Source: Cyanobacteria bacterium UBA11370
GTDB taxonomy: Bacteria; Cyanobacteriota; Cyanobacteriia; Cyanobacteriales; Coleofasciculaceae
Reading direction: 5' to 3'
Length of the DNA: 14,229 bases
Assembly: GCA_003486645.1 (NCBI GenBank)
Contig: DNGI01000227.1
Span: 3,280-17,508 of the forward strand
Made by a program: the position numbers and the translations under genes. The notes under the pieces are model-generated. The model had not been told where the DNA came from and ran no database searches. It saw only the letters and a program-made list of their open reading frames with translations. Below are positions 6,417 through 14,075 of this stretch, in pieces; the first letter of the stretch is position 1, and the number at the start of each line of letters is the position of its first letter.

Positions 6417-6668
6417 TCATACGTCCCCGTGAGGGGAATGTTATTTGAAACCTGTAATTCAGAGTCTGGTTGGTAACGAGTACAATTTGTTTCCGTCCCC
6501 GTGAGGGGAATGTTATTTGAAACATATATATGGACGCCGATGGAAAGATCATTGCACAATCGTTTCCGTCCCCGTGAGGGGAATGTTATTTGAAACAATA
6601 TTGACCTGTTTGGGGTGCAAATCATGCATCCATGTTTCCGTCCCCGTGAGGGGAATGTTATTTGAAAC
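6417..6668 (-). CRISPR. CRISPR array, 4 repeats and 3 spacers
   Basis: Repeats of 35 bp lie at 6417-6451, 6489-6523, 6562-6596 and 6634-6668; on the plus strand they begin GTTTCCGTCCCC and end TTATTTGAAAC. Spacers are 37, 38 and 37 bp. Repeats 2-4 are identical, while the one at 6417 has a changed outer end. On the minus strand the unit has the stem CCCC-TCAC-GGGG followed by ACGGAAAC, the usual place for Cas6 cleavage and an eight-base 5' handle. The degenerate repeat is then the last one, with its 3' end decayed, as expected of a leader-distal repeat. Both points indicate minus-strand transcription, the same direction as RT-Cas1, with the leader to the right of 6668. The repeat style fits cyanobacterial type III or I-D arrays; the type cannot be fixed without effector genes. 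Confidence 0.97.
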
Positions 6669-6730
6669 CCTATCGATCTGGAACCTTGATAGTGAGAGAC
6701 TTTGAGATAGGTCAATTCGGGGGGGTCTAA
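6669..6730 (-). promoter_or_regulatory. Remaining CRISPR leader, apparently truncated
   Basis: If the array is transcribed leftward, its leader must lie here. Only 62 bp separate the first repeat from the IS200/IS605 remnant, and the segment holds a run of seven G (6719-6725). No clear promoter was recognised. The leader may be short, or it may have been cut by the insertion. Confidence 0.4.
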
Positions 6731-6880
6731 TTGAGTACCGTAGGGCATACGGGAACTTGGATCTTAGATCCGAACGCTTCGGGAGATCTAGCCTCTACTC
6801 TGATTGGAGCAATCCTGTCAAAGCAAGCTGGGTCTATGAACGAAGAATCTCCGCCCTTCTAGGGCGGAGATTGTCAAATC
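6731..6880 (+). mobile_element. 3' remnant of an IS200/IS605-type element (tnpB end plus hairpin)
   Basis: From 6731 a plus-strand frame reads LSTVGHTGTWILDPNASGDL, then ASTLIGAILSKQAGSM, to a TAG at 6858-6860. It is like the variable C-terminal tail of cyanobacterial TnpB/OrfB proteins. The stop lies inside a perfect hairpin at 6846-6872 (12-bp stem AATCTCCGCCCT, loop TCT) followed by GTCAA, the layout of the right end of IS605-family elements, where the subterminal hairpin is bound by TnpA and also ends the guide RNA of TnpB. A TAA at 6728-6730 precedes the frame, and the rest of tnpB and the left end are missing. The call rests on family memory plus the hairpin. Confidence 0.55.
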
Positions 6881-6985
6881 TAAACACTTCAGGCTAATCA
6901 AGCCACTTAGCGGAATCATCAGTTTGGCGAGTCATCACTTTTGCCAGCACACAATCATCATGCGACGTAGGCAAAAAAAATCAAT

Positions 6986-7006
6986 AACCAACAACCAACA
7001 ACCAAT
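6986..7006. repeat. Heptamer repeat AACCAAC x2 plus AACCAAT
   Basis: Two AACCAAC units and one AACCAAT unit, followed by GACAAAGGAC, lie just beyond the 3' end of RT-cas1. It is the same STRR family as at 5083. Confidence 0.75.
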
Positions 7007-7021
7007 GACAAAGGACAAATC

Positions 7022-9025
7022 CTATTTTTCCCAACGCATCGGACGATAAACCTCCTGTTCCCCCATCAAACAAGCCACATACTCCCACACCTGTAACTCC
7101 AAACAGCGACGATTATTCACCTGATATCCCGTATGAGGATGAGTAATTCGTGACTGCAACTTCTCCTCCCAATGCTTAAGAAACTTTTTCAGCGCATCCG
7201 GATACAAATACACCCCACCCCATTCATCCGGTGGAGTAAAATCCTCCAAAACAAATATCTTAGAATTCACCAAATACGCCACCAACGAATCCACCAACAG
7301 CGCCCGGAACTCTTCTATTAAATCTGAAACCAATGCCGGATGCCTGTCACGAGGAACATGCAAATTGCCAAAATGCGTATGCAATCCCACCGCCTGCACC
7401 AACGAATGCATATTCTGAGAAAGCAACGTATATCCCAAACTTAACAAACTATTCACCGGATCAGTTGGCGGACGCTTCGTGCGCTTCTCAAACACAAACG
7501 GTTCCTTAAACAACATCCCCAACGCCTGAAAATAAACCGTTGCCCCATATCCCTCATATCCCAACACTACCTCCATCGACTCCGCATCAGTAACATCAAA
7601 AGCCAATAATGCCAAAGCATCAATCGCCTTCGCCACCTTCTCCGACTTAACCCGACGATTCAACCGTAATAACAAAATCCGAGAATTATGTAACTTTCCT
7701 AACACAATACTCTTAGCCTGCCGCCGCGTAAAATCCGGATCAATAGAACACTGCACCTGACGCACCAAATAATCAACCTTCGCCATCCCTTCCGTTTGCA
7801 ACCGTCCAAAATACCGCCCCTTTTGAGACAAATACAACACCGGAATTCGCCGCCGCAACGCCAAACTTACCGCCCCATGAGACAAATTACAACAACCAAA
7901 CAACACAATATGACTCACCCGATTCACAGGCACCTTGCACTTCAATTCCTGTTCGTAATACACCAAAAACTGCTGGTGCTGTACCTTTAAATAAGCCCCT
8001 TGATCTGTAATATAAAGTGTCGTCATTGGTTCCTTCCAATAATGTTCAGGATTCGCAATTGGCAACTTAAACGACTTAACAATACTGCACACCTTCGGAG
8101 GTTGAGATGCCAACTTAATCGGTTTCCCTACCTCCCGCCGATAGCCACTTCCTGACTCCAGACTTATCCCCGGTTTCACCGTTACTACAGGCACAGGTGC
8201 AGTTACCGTTCCGTTTTGAAACTGATAGCCCAAAAACACAAACTCTTGATCCGGAGCAAAAATGTTTGTCTTCTCCGGTTGCAGTTTCAGGTAAAATTCT
8301 CCCAACCACTCCGTAATTTGTTCAATAGCCCGATTAATTTGTATCCAATCCGCAGAAACAACCGCAAAATCATCTCCATAACGCACCAAATTAATCCCAC
8401 AACTCAAACAGCGACGGTCAAACTCCGTCAAATACAAATTCGCCAACGCCCCCGAAAGTACCGCCCCTTGCAACACTCCCTGATTAGGAAAATAGCGCTG
8501 CCCGTTAATCACAATTCCCGCTTTAAGCTGTCCTTCAATCAATTGCAATAAAATCGGTTCTAACCCCAACTCCTCCAAATCCGTTAACAACAAAGCATGG
8601 CAGAGATGATCAAAAAACTGAGCAATATCCCCCTTTAACACCCAAGCGGGTTGAAACTGATAATAGGAAAACAAATGCTGCACCGCCATCTGAATTCCCC
8701 GCCCCGGACGGTAAGCGTAACTGCAATCAAGAAACGCCTCCTCCAGTGGTAAATACATCTCCTCCAACAGCAAACGTTGAACAATTCTGTCCCGTACAAC
8801 GGGAATCCCAATCAACCGCTTGCCCCCCTTGGCTTTACGCAAATAATAGCCCTTCGCTGGACTAGCTTGATAGTTTTCCTGTTGCAATTGGTGTTGCAAA
8901 GAATGCAGTTGTTCATGAATTACCCCAGCAAATAAATCCGTGGTAATCCTATCAACCCCCGCCGCACGACTTCCCAAGCGAACCAGCCGCCAAGCCGCCT
9001 TCAAATTCTCTAGGGTAAAGTCCAT
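7022..9025 (-). CDS. cas1: Reverse transcriptase-Cas1 fusion protein
   Basis: This 667-residue protein joins a group II intron-like reverse transcriptase (about 1-275) to Cas1 (about 335-667). RT features are GIPVVRDRIVQRLL (73-86), KGDIAQFFD with motif-A D133, QGVLQGAVLSG (182-192), the catalytic YGDD (216-219), and KTNIFAPDQEFVFLGY (252-267). Cas1 features are TLYITDQGAYLKV (336-348), GYEGYGA with catalytic E491, and RHPALVSDLIEEFR with H562 and acidic D568/E571. Cas1-Cas2 inserts spacers into arrays; RT fusions in type III systems can acquire spacers from RNA. All core residues are present and the frame is unbroken, so it looks functional, unlike the neighbouring cas2. A linker of about 60 residues (275-335) separates the domains. 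The ATG at 9025 begins MDFTLENLKAAWRLV, a typical RT start. No Cas6 domain or effector gene is present. Confidence 0.97.
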   Translation of the reverse strand: MDFTLENLKAAWRLVRLGSRAAGVDRITTDLFAGVIHEQLHSLQHQLQQENYQASPAKGYYLRKAKGGKRLIGIPVVRDRIVQRLLLEEMYLPLEEAFLDCSYAYRPGRGIQMAVQHLFSYYQFQPAWVLKGDIAQFFDHLCHALLLTDLEELGLEPILLQLIEGQLKAGIVINGQRYFPNQGVLQGAVLSGALANLYLTEFDRRCLSCGINLVRYGDDFAVVSADWIQINRAIEQITEWLGEFYLKLQPEKTNIFAPDQEFVFLGYQFQNGTVTAPVPVVTVKPGISLESGSGYRREVGKPIKLASQPPKVCSIVKSFKLPIANPEHYWKEPMTTLYITDQGAYLKVQHQQFLVYYEQELKCKVPVNRVSHIVLFGCCNLSHGAVSLALRRRIPVLYLSQKGRYFGRLQTEGMAKVDYLVRQVQCSIDPDFTRRQAKSIVLGKLHNSRILLLRLNRRVKSEKVAKAIDALALLAFDVTDAESMEVVLGYEGYGATVYFQALGMLFKEPFVFEKRTKRPPTDPVNSLLSLGYTLLSQNMHSLVQAVGLHTHFGNLHVPRDRHPALVSDLIEEFRALLVDSLVAYLVNSKIFVLEDFTPPDEWGGVYLYPDALKKFLKHWEEKLQSRITHPHTGYQVNNRRCLELQVWEYVACLMGEQEVYRPMRWEK

Positions 9026-9230
9026 AAAGTAATATTGACTTATTGGTAATTAGTCATTTGCAAAAGACAAATAACAAAGGACAAAGGACAATTAGCCATT
9101 GCTATAAACTATTTTGGCAGTGGGGTATTTGAGTTCGTATTTGAGTAAAGAGGTGTTGTATATGAGTTTGTATATGACTTTGGGGCAGAGGGTATTAGCA
9201 AGGGAGTGGTGATTTACAATTTAAGACCCC
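9026..9230. other. Spacer upstream of RT-cas1 with AAAGGAC heptamers
   Basis: AAAGGAC occurs twice in tandem at 9076-9089, and near-repeats of GAGTTTGTATATGA are found around 9128-9178. A 42-codon minus-strand frame (9092-9220, ending ELKYPTAKIVYSNG) has protein-like composition but no start and no recognised family. No clear promoter for RT-cas1 was seen. Confidence 0.4.
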
Positions 9231-9671
9231 TTAAAGCTCAAAAGAAGAATCTTTTTTGTTTTGTGTAAGTTGGGATTGGTTAACTCGTGTCAGTTGAGAA
9301 TAAATCTGTTGAAAATCCCTCATATGTTGGGAATGAAGGTTAGCGACAAGAGGGACCCAAGCCTTTTCGCTAAATCCTGGTTTTTTGGTATAAGTGACTC
9401 CTGAATAAAAGAACTTCATCCCTGGAGCTAAACCCAGTTCACTCAAAAGCTGATAATTCCCGCCTTTTGGGCAAATATATGTATCCTGTTTCTGACGCAG
9501 AGCAAATTTTACTTTCTTGTTCTTGAGCCAATAGGCTAACTCAACACTACGAAATTCTCGGTCTCCTATGACAACAATTTCATAACGCTTAAGTAGTCGT
9601 AAAAAATTAGAGGTAACCAAATTAAGGTTACACTGAATTTTGGCATCAGGAGAAACCTTTATTAGACCCAA
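9231..9671 (-). pseudogene. IS4-like DDE transposase fragment
   Basis: The frame reads KIQCNLNLVTSNFLRLLKRY, then EIVVIGDREFRSVELAYWLK, then KVKFALRQKQDTYI and YQLLSELGLAPGMKFF. This is the middle of an IS4-family transposase, where VVIGDREF carries the second catalytic aspartate of the DDE triad. The N-terminal part with the first aspartate is absent (match starts near 9671), and after TYTKKPGF (about 9370) the sequence leaves the family, so the YREK-type region with the catalytic glutamate is missing too. The TTG at 9671 is only the first possible start. It cannot transpose. Terminal inverted repeats were not found, suggesting the element was cut on both sides. Confidence 0.75.
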
Positions 9672-9972
9672 GTGGTATAACGTAATTAAGTTGCATTAGT
9701 ATTCAAGCTTATTTCTTAATATATAATCAAGTAGGAAAAGTAGGAAAAGTAGGCTTGATATCAAAATATGTGGCTCTATCTTTTAACGCATGATACAGTT
9801 AAATAAATTGGCAATTAATCAAAAAATAAATCATTATTATTAAGTCAATTATTGCCAAAGACAAACAAAGCTATGGTGTCAAATTTATATAAAAGTCTAT
9901 TGGTGAAGCAATTTGATATAGATATAAGGATTATTTGAACCAATAAACTCCCTAAGAACCAAAGGATTATTC
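9672..9972. other. AT-rich intergenic stretch with a short tandem repeat
   Basis: GTAGGAAAA is repeated at 9731-9739 and 9740-9748 with a further GTAGG, bracketed by ATCAAG (9726-9731) and CTTGAT (9754-9759). The rest is AT-rich with many stops. The promoter of the following gene must lie here, but no strong match was seen. Confidence 0.5.
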
Positions 9973-10290
9973 ATGAAATTAAATAAGTTAATCCTAGCCG
10001 AAAAAATAGCATTTCTCCTTTCAATTCCACCCGAAAGTAATTTAGCTAAATTACTGTCCTTTTGTTTAGCAACAAAACCCAGAGAAAAGACATCAGGGCT
10101 AGAGATTATCAAGCTAACTTATGAACTAATGGAAAACCCATCTAATTTAGCTTATTGGACTCAAGATGTCCTGGGAATCGATTTAGATTACAGCGACGAT
10201 GAATGGAAAGCTTTGGGAGAAATGGACATCAAAGATCCAGTAGAGTTCATGGATAAACTTTACCAAGAATTGGCAGATTTGAATTTATAG
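9973..10290 (+). CDS. Hypothetical protein, 105 aa
   Basis: The product starts MKLNKLILAEKIAFLLSIPP and contains SNLAKLLSFCLATKPREKTS, then GLEIIKLTYELMENPSNLAY and a strongly acidic end (LDYSDDEWKALGEMDIKDPV). It appears soluble and mostly helical. No domain, signal peptide or metal motif is recognised. AAAGGAT lies about nine bases before the ATG, supporting the start. It stands alone between a transposase remnant and the globin gene; the 228 bp to the globin gene contain an inverted-repeat element, so it is probably not co-transcribed with it. Confidence 0.65.
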   Translation: MKLNKLILAEKIAFLLSIPPESNLAKLLSFCLATKPREKTSGLEIIKLTYELMENPSNLAYWTQDVLGIDLDYSDDEWKALGEMDIKDPVEFMDKLYQELADLNL

Positions 10291-10369
10291 CATCAAGCAA
10301 GTAGTGAAGTAACTAGGTTGTCGGGTTGACTACAAAATTTTATTAGTTCCTCACCTGAAAAAAACTATT

Positions 10370-10476
10370 TATAGCAGTCGCTAGAATTGTTAGGACATTT
10401 TTCTGTTGCCTGTTCCTTGTTCCCCGTTCCCTTTAAAGGTAAATATAGTGTCCTAACCGATATGTCCGTTGCTATA
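10370..10476. repeat. Imperfect inverted-repeat element with a heptamer-like core
   Basis: TATAGCA (10370-10376) and GTTAGGACA (10389-10397) on the left are mirrored by TGTCCTAAC (10449-10457) and TGCTATA (10470-10476). Both pairs are separated by exactly 12 bases, so the arms are symmetric. The core holds TGTTGCCTGTTCCTTGTTCC-type repeats common between genes in filamentous cyanobacteria. A further pair TAAATATAG / CTATATTTA lies at 10440-10448 and 10472-10480. It sits upstream of the globin gene and could form a small hairpin element or carry regulatory sites. Confidence 0.55.
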
Positions 10477-10518
10477 TTTAAAACCTGACCAAAATACATA
10501 AGGATTCAGAGCAAAAAG

Positions 10519-11823
10519 ATGTCTTTAAATGTTGAACTATTAGAACAAAGTTTCAATAAAATTAAACCTCATGCCAATGAATTTGTAGTAAGTTTCTACG
10601 AAAACTTATTTGCAGCTTATCCAGAGGTCAAACCGTTATTTACCCAAACGGATATGACAAATCAGTACAAAAAGCTGCTAAGTTCCTTGGTATTAGTAGT
10701 TGAAAATCTCCGCCAACCCGAAAAATTAGGAGCAGTACTTAATGCCTTGGGAGCTAGGCACGTTAGTTATGGAGCAATTCCTAACTATTATGGTCCAGTT
10801 GGTGCAGCTTTACTTACTACTTTTGAACAATACCTCCAAGCCGATTGGACTCCTGAAGTTAAGCAAGCTTGGTTAGCTGCTTATCAAGCTATTACTGCTC
10901 AAATGTTAAAGGGTGCAAAGGAAATATCATCGCCAAAAGTCGCAACAAAAGCAACAGAAAAGCCTGGGGAATCAACAGTAAATCAGCCTCAAGTAAAGCT
11001 AGAAGAAGTTCCTAAAGAGCGAGAACACGCTACTATTCAGCAATGGGTTACAGTTTTCACTAATATTCCGAAAAAACTCATTGATACGTTTTGGGTGTTA
11101 CCGGCTTGGTTAGTCGCGGTTAGTGCAGCTTTTATGTTTATTTTAGTGTATTTATTGGCGGATGAAAATTCTCTAGTTTCAGAAATTTTGGAAAGTGCTG
11201 ATGTATTGAGTTTAGTCATTGCCTTAGTTTTATTTATTAAAGAAACTCCTGAGCGCCGCCAGCAATTTCACTACCAAGCTTGGAGTATAATTGATGCAGC
11301 ACATGGAGTAAAAGTTAGCTATGCCAGACTTTTAGCATTGCAAGATTTAAATGAAGATGGTGTTTCTTTGCGAGGTTTAGACACTCCTGGCGCAGAATTA
11401 TTAGAAATTAATCTTCCCAAAGCTAATCTTAGTTCAGCGAATTTAAGTGCAACCGATCTCAGTAATGCTAATTTAAGTTACGCTAATTTGGACAATGCTA
11501 ACCTCAGCCAAAGCAAACTTAGTGGTGCTAATCTTAGCCATGCTAACCTGAGTTTTGCGCGGTTGAATCAGACTAATCTGAGTAGTGCTAATCTGAGTAG
11601 TGCTAACTTAATTTGTGTAGATTTAAATCAAGCTAACCTTAGTGGTGCAAATTTAAAAAATGCTAGCTTAAGTGGTGCAAATCTGGAGGGTGCTTACCTA
11701 ACTGGTGCAAATCTTAAAGGTGCTAAAGTGAGTGATTTTGAATTGAGTGTTGCTTTTCTTGAAGGTGCAATCATGCCTGATGGTAAGAAATACAAGAGAT
11801 TGCAGGGTTATGAAGTAAATTAA
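10519..11823 (+). CDS. Globin fused to two membrane segments and pentapeptide repeats
   Basis: Residues 1-133 are a flavohemoglobin-type globin: SFYENLFAAYPEVKPLF with likely B10 Tyr27 and CD1 Phe41, NQYKKLL with Gln49 as a candidate E7 residue, and ARHVSYG with proximal His81. It should bind heme and O2 or NO. A charged linker (134-170) leads to two membrane segments, about 191-214 (WVLPAWLVAVSAAFMFILVY) and 227-241 (DVLSLVIALVLF). After QALQDLN-like sequence (LLALQDLNEDGVSLRGLD, 271-288), roughly 24 A(N/D)LSX-type pentapeptides run to about 420, building a right-handed quadrilateral beta-helix. The globin lacks the FAD/NAD reductase of true flavohemoglobins, so an oxygen-sensing or electron-accepting role at the membrane is inferred. 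AAGGATT lies 13 bases before the ATG. The oxidase gene faces it on the other strand. Confidence 0.9.
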   Translation: MSLNVELLEQSFNKIKPHANEFVVSFYENLFAAYPEVKPLFTQTDMTNQYKKLLSSLVLVVENLRQPEKLGAVLNALGARHVSYGAIPNYYGPVGAALLTTFEQYLQADWTPEVKQAWLAAYQAITAQMLKGAKEISSPKVATKATEKPGESTVNQPQVKLEEVPKEREHATIQQWVTVFTNIPKKLIDTFWVLPAWLVAVSAAFMFILVYLLADENSLVSEILESADVLSLVIALVLFIKETPERRQQFHYQAWSIIDAAHGVKVSYARLLALQDLNEDGVSLRGLDTPGAELLEINLPKANLSSANLSATDLSNANLSYANLDNANLSQSKLSGANLSHANLSFARLNQTNLSSANLSSANLICVDLNQANLSGANLKNASLSGANLEGAYLTGANLKGAKVSDFELSVAFLEGAIMPDGKKYKRLQGYEVN

Positions 11824-11972
11824 TAGCACATGGGCATATTTTACAAGTTAGACATTATTTCCCAATGAATTATACCAATTGAAGAAAGAAATGATAAACT
11901 TGGTTGTTCTAAAATCTTTGCCCTGTCTAGATCAGTGTCAAGCTACGTATTCCACATCTTTAGCAATTTAGT

Positions 11973-12048
11973 ATTATACCAATTTCATAAATGCCTGGTA
12001 CACATCAATCTCTCCATCTGTAGCTAGCATAAATGAAATTGGTATTAT
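11973..12048. repeat. MITE-like inverted repeat between convergent genes
   Basis: The left arm (11973-11994, containing ATACCAATTTCAT) and the right arm (12027-12048, containing ATGAAATTGGTAT) match over 22 bases with three mismatches, around a 32-base centre. A direct copy of ATTATACCAATT lies at 11869-11880. Similar ATACCAATT palindromes are scattered through many cyanobacterial genomes. As an RNA it would form a long hairpin and could end transcription from either side. No other terminator was seen between the two stop codons. Confidence 0.65.
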
Positions 12049-12065
12049 GTCCAACCAAATTTTGG

Positions 12066-14075
12066 CTAGAAGTTTTCCTTTCTATAGCCAAATCCATATT
12101 TGGTACAGAGACTTTTTAACTGTGATGATAGTCCAGGAGGTCCACAGAAAAATACGTCAACTTTATGGGGTGCGTGTTGTTTAGCTAAGTCACGGAAAAT
12201 ATTATCCCAATCTGGACGACCAGTTTTTGTTCGACTCTTTAAACCTGTGATTAAATCAACCTGCGTCTGGGAGTGCATCAAATCCATCGCCACAAACAGG
12301 GTGCTAGACTTCATATCTGACTTTTGCTGTGCGCCTGTGAGATATAAGTTGATATCAAAGAGTTTATTAGTGTCTTCCGCTTCAATTTGTGACAACAATT
12401 CAATAAACCATTCAAACGCCTTTTGTTCTCGATTTAGCCAGTAAAAATGTACCTTCTCCAAATTTATGTTAGAAGAATGATGTTGATTGCGGTACAAAAT
12501 ACTTTTCAGAATAGAAGCAAAGGGAGTCACACCAATACCAGCACCAATTAAAACAGCATATTTAGATTCAAAAATATGTGTACTTGGTGTACCATAAGGG
12601 CCATCTAAATAAACCGGAACTCTCTGCTCAGTTTGAGAACTACCTGAACGTATCCACTCTTCCCTATGCTGTCGAAAAAGTTGATATAGCTTGCCAGTCC
12701 AACTGCCTGTGGCACGGATATGTAAAGATAAAATATCGAGTGTTTCAGGAGCGCTGCTAATTGTGAATGGATGCCATTCAAATTTTGAAATGCTGGGACA
12801 TTTAATAAATAAATAGTCACCGGGTTGATAGTTAAAAGAGGTTGGACGTTGAACTTCTAAACCTAAAACTTTAGAGGGGAGTAAAGAGGCATTAACTACA
12901 AATGTTGCCTCTTTTGTTGTTCGCCAACGGATAACTAATTCAATCACAAATCCTAGCAGAGGGAATAACACCCACTGCCAAAACACTGGCCCATGAATTA
13001 ACGCCAGAATAAACCACAGCCCGTACCCCATGTGAGCAATATAAAAAAGTGTAAATTTTCCTCCTTTTCGGATCGGTGCTTGTGCCGTTACCCACATAAT
13101 TGTGAAAACCAGCAGTAATAAAAACCCTGATAAGCCAGCTTTTGTGCCAAATAAACTTTCTATAAAGGGAGTAGGTAAAGTAGTGTAATTAAGAAAATGT
13201 GCCAGTGTGTGAACAACTGCCAAGGCAAACATGACTTGACCCACCAGCTTGTGAAATTCAATGCTTTCATCTATGGGTAAATAGTTGTTAAGGCTGCTTT
13301 TGCGAAGCCAAGTCATAAAATGCCGCATCATGGGGATGAGAATCAGCGCCCCATTAAAGTTAAGGGTTGCGCCACAACCTCTGGCAATTTGAACATATAC
13401 ATTTGCCCCTAAATTTGCATATCGCTCAACTGCCCCAAAGAAAAGAAATAGATTGACAGCAATATAAAGGGTTAAAAAAGCAAGTTTAACCCAATTATTT
13501 TGAATATAATGCTTAATATAAGACTTAGTTGACCGCTTTTTTTCTTGAGTATAAACGGCTGGAGAGCTTGCCTTGTGAGGTCTGAGCCAGCTAACAGGGC
13601 TAACTGTCATCGCTTCAATTAAATCAGGAAATTTACTGATTAAACTTTTAAATTCTGCAAAGGAAATTTCCCCCGTGCTGTCGCTGTCAGCTTCTAGGAA
13701 CAATATATCGACTAAATCGTTAATTTGTTCCGGCTTAAAAGTGAGATTATTTTCATTGAGGCTGGCAGCAATCAAATGAGCAATTTCTGCTTTGTCAATG
13801 CTATCATCTCCATTGATATCATGTAATTGATAAGCAAATTTTAGTTTTTCTTCTGTCGTTGTGAAAACCAAGCTTTCTACAGTTATCAAAAATTCGTCTA
13901 TTTGAATATAGCCACTGTTGTCCTTATCAAATATGGAAAAGAGCCTGTCGGCAAAATATTCATCTTTCAGCCCCAAAGCTTTTTTGAATTCTGCCCGGTC
14001 AATTTGTCGGTCTTTTTCCGCAATTTTGGTGAAAGATTGTTGTAATTCTTTTAGAATAAGTCTCGGTATTTCCAT
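12066..14075 (-). CDS. EF-hand NADPH oxidase, NOX5-like
   Basis: The 669-residue product should pass electrons from NADPH through FAD and two hemes to O2, making superoxide. Three EF-hands are clear (DKDNSGYIQIDE 50-61, DINGDDSIDKAE 86-97, DSDSTGEISFAE 130-141), with a degenerate one at about 17-30, implying calcium control. The ferric reductase membrane domain covers about 195-385. Its heme histidines H275/H289 and H348/H361 have the 13- and 12-residue spacing of NOX enzymes. The dehydrogenase domain has HPFTISS (435-441) for FAD, GAGIGVTPF (511-519) and CGPPG (644-648) for NADPH, and ends in an aromatic residue (KENF). Length and order match the Cylindrospermum stagnale NOX5 whose structure is known. 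All parts are present. No Shine-Dalgarno is visible before the ATG at 14075. Confidence 0.95.
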   Translation of the reverse strand: MEIPRLILKELQQSFTKIAEKDRQIDRAEFKKALGLKDEYFADRLFSIFDKDNSGYIQIDEFLITVESLVFTTTEEKLKFAYQLHDINGDDSIDKAEIAHLIAASLNENNLTFKPEQINDLVDILFLEADSDSTGEISFAEFKSLISKFPDLIEAMTVSPVSWLRPHKASSPAVYTQEKKRSTKSYIKHYIQNNWVKLAFLTLYIAVNLFLFFGAVERYANLGANVYVQIARGCGATLNFNGALILIPMMRHFMTWLRKSSLNNYLPIDESIEFHKLVGQVMFALAVVHTLAHFLNYTTLPTPFIESLFGTKAGLSGFLLLLVFTIMWVTAQAPIRKGGKFTLFYIAHMGYGLWFILALIHGPVFWQWVLFPLLGFVIELVIRWRTTKEATFVVNASLLPSKVLGLEVQRPTSFNYQPGDYLFIKCPSISKFEWHPFTISSAPETLDILSLHIRATGSWTGKLYQLFRQHREEWIRSGSSQTEQRVPVYLDGPYGTPSTHIFESKYAVLIGAGIGVTPFASILKSILYRNQHHSSNINLEKVHFYWLNREQKAFEWFIELLSQIEAEDTNKLFDINLYLTGAQQKSDMKSSTLFVAMDLMHSQTQVDLITGLKSRTKTGRPDWDNIFRDLAKQHAPHKVDVFFCGPPGLSSQLKSLCTKYGFGYRKENF

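Noticed and set aside
6401..6748. A 115-codon minus-strand frame with repeated FQITFPSRGRK-like units
   Set aside because: It is the CRISPR array read as protein; the repeating peptide is the 35-bp repeat.
6846..6872. Perfect hairpin considered as a terminator for RT-cas1
   Set aside because: No T run follows it on either strand, and its position after a TnpB-like tail fits an IS605 end better.
8216..8551. A 111-codon plus-strand frame within RT-cas1
   Set aside because: It lies opposite a clear RT-Cas1 coding frame and has arginine/glutamine-rich shadow composition.
9092..9220. A 42-codon minus-strand frame upstream of RT-cas1
   Set aside because: It has no start codon and no recognisable family, so it is kept only as a note in the intergenic entry.
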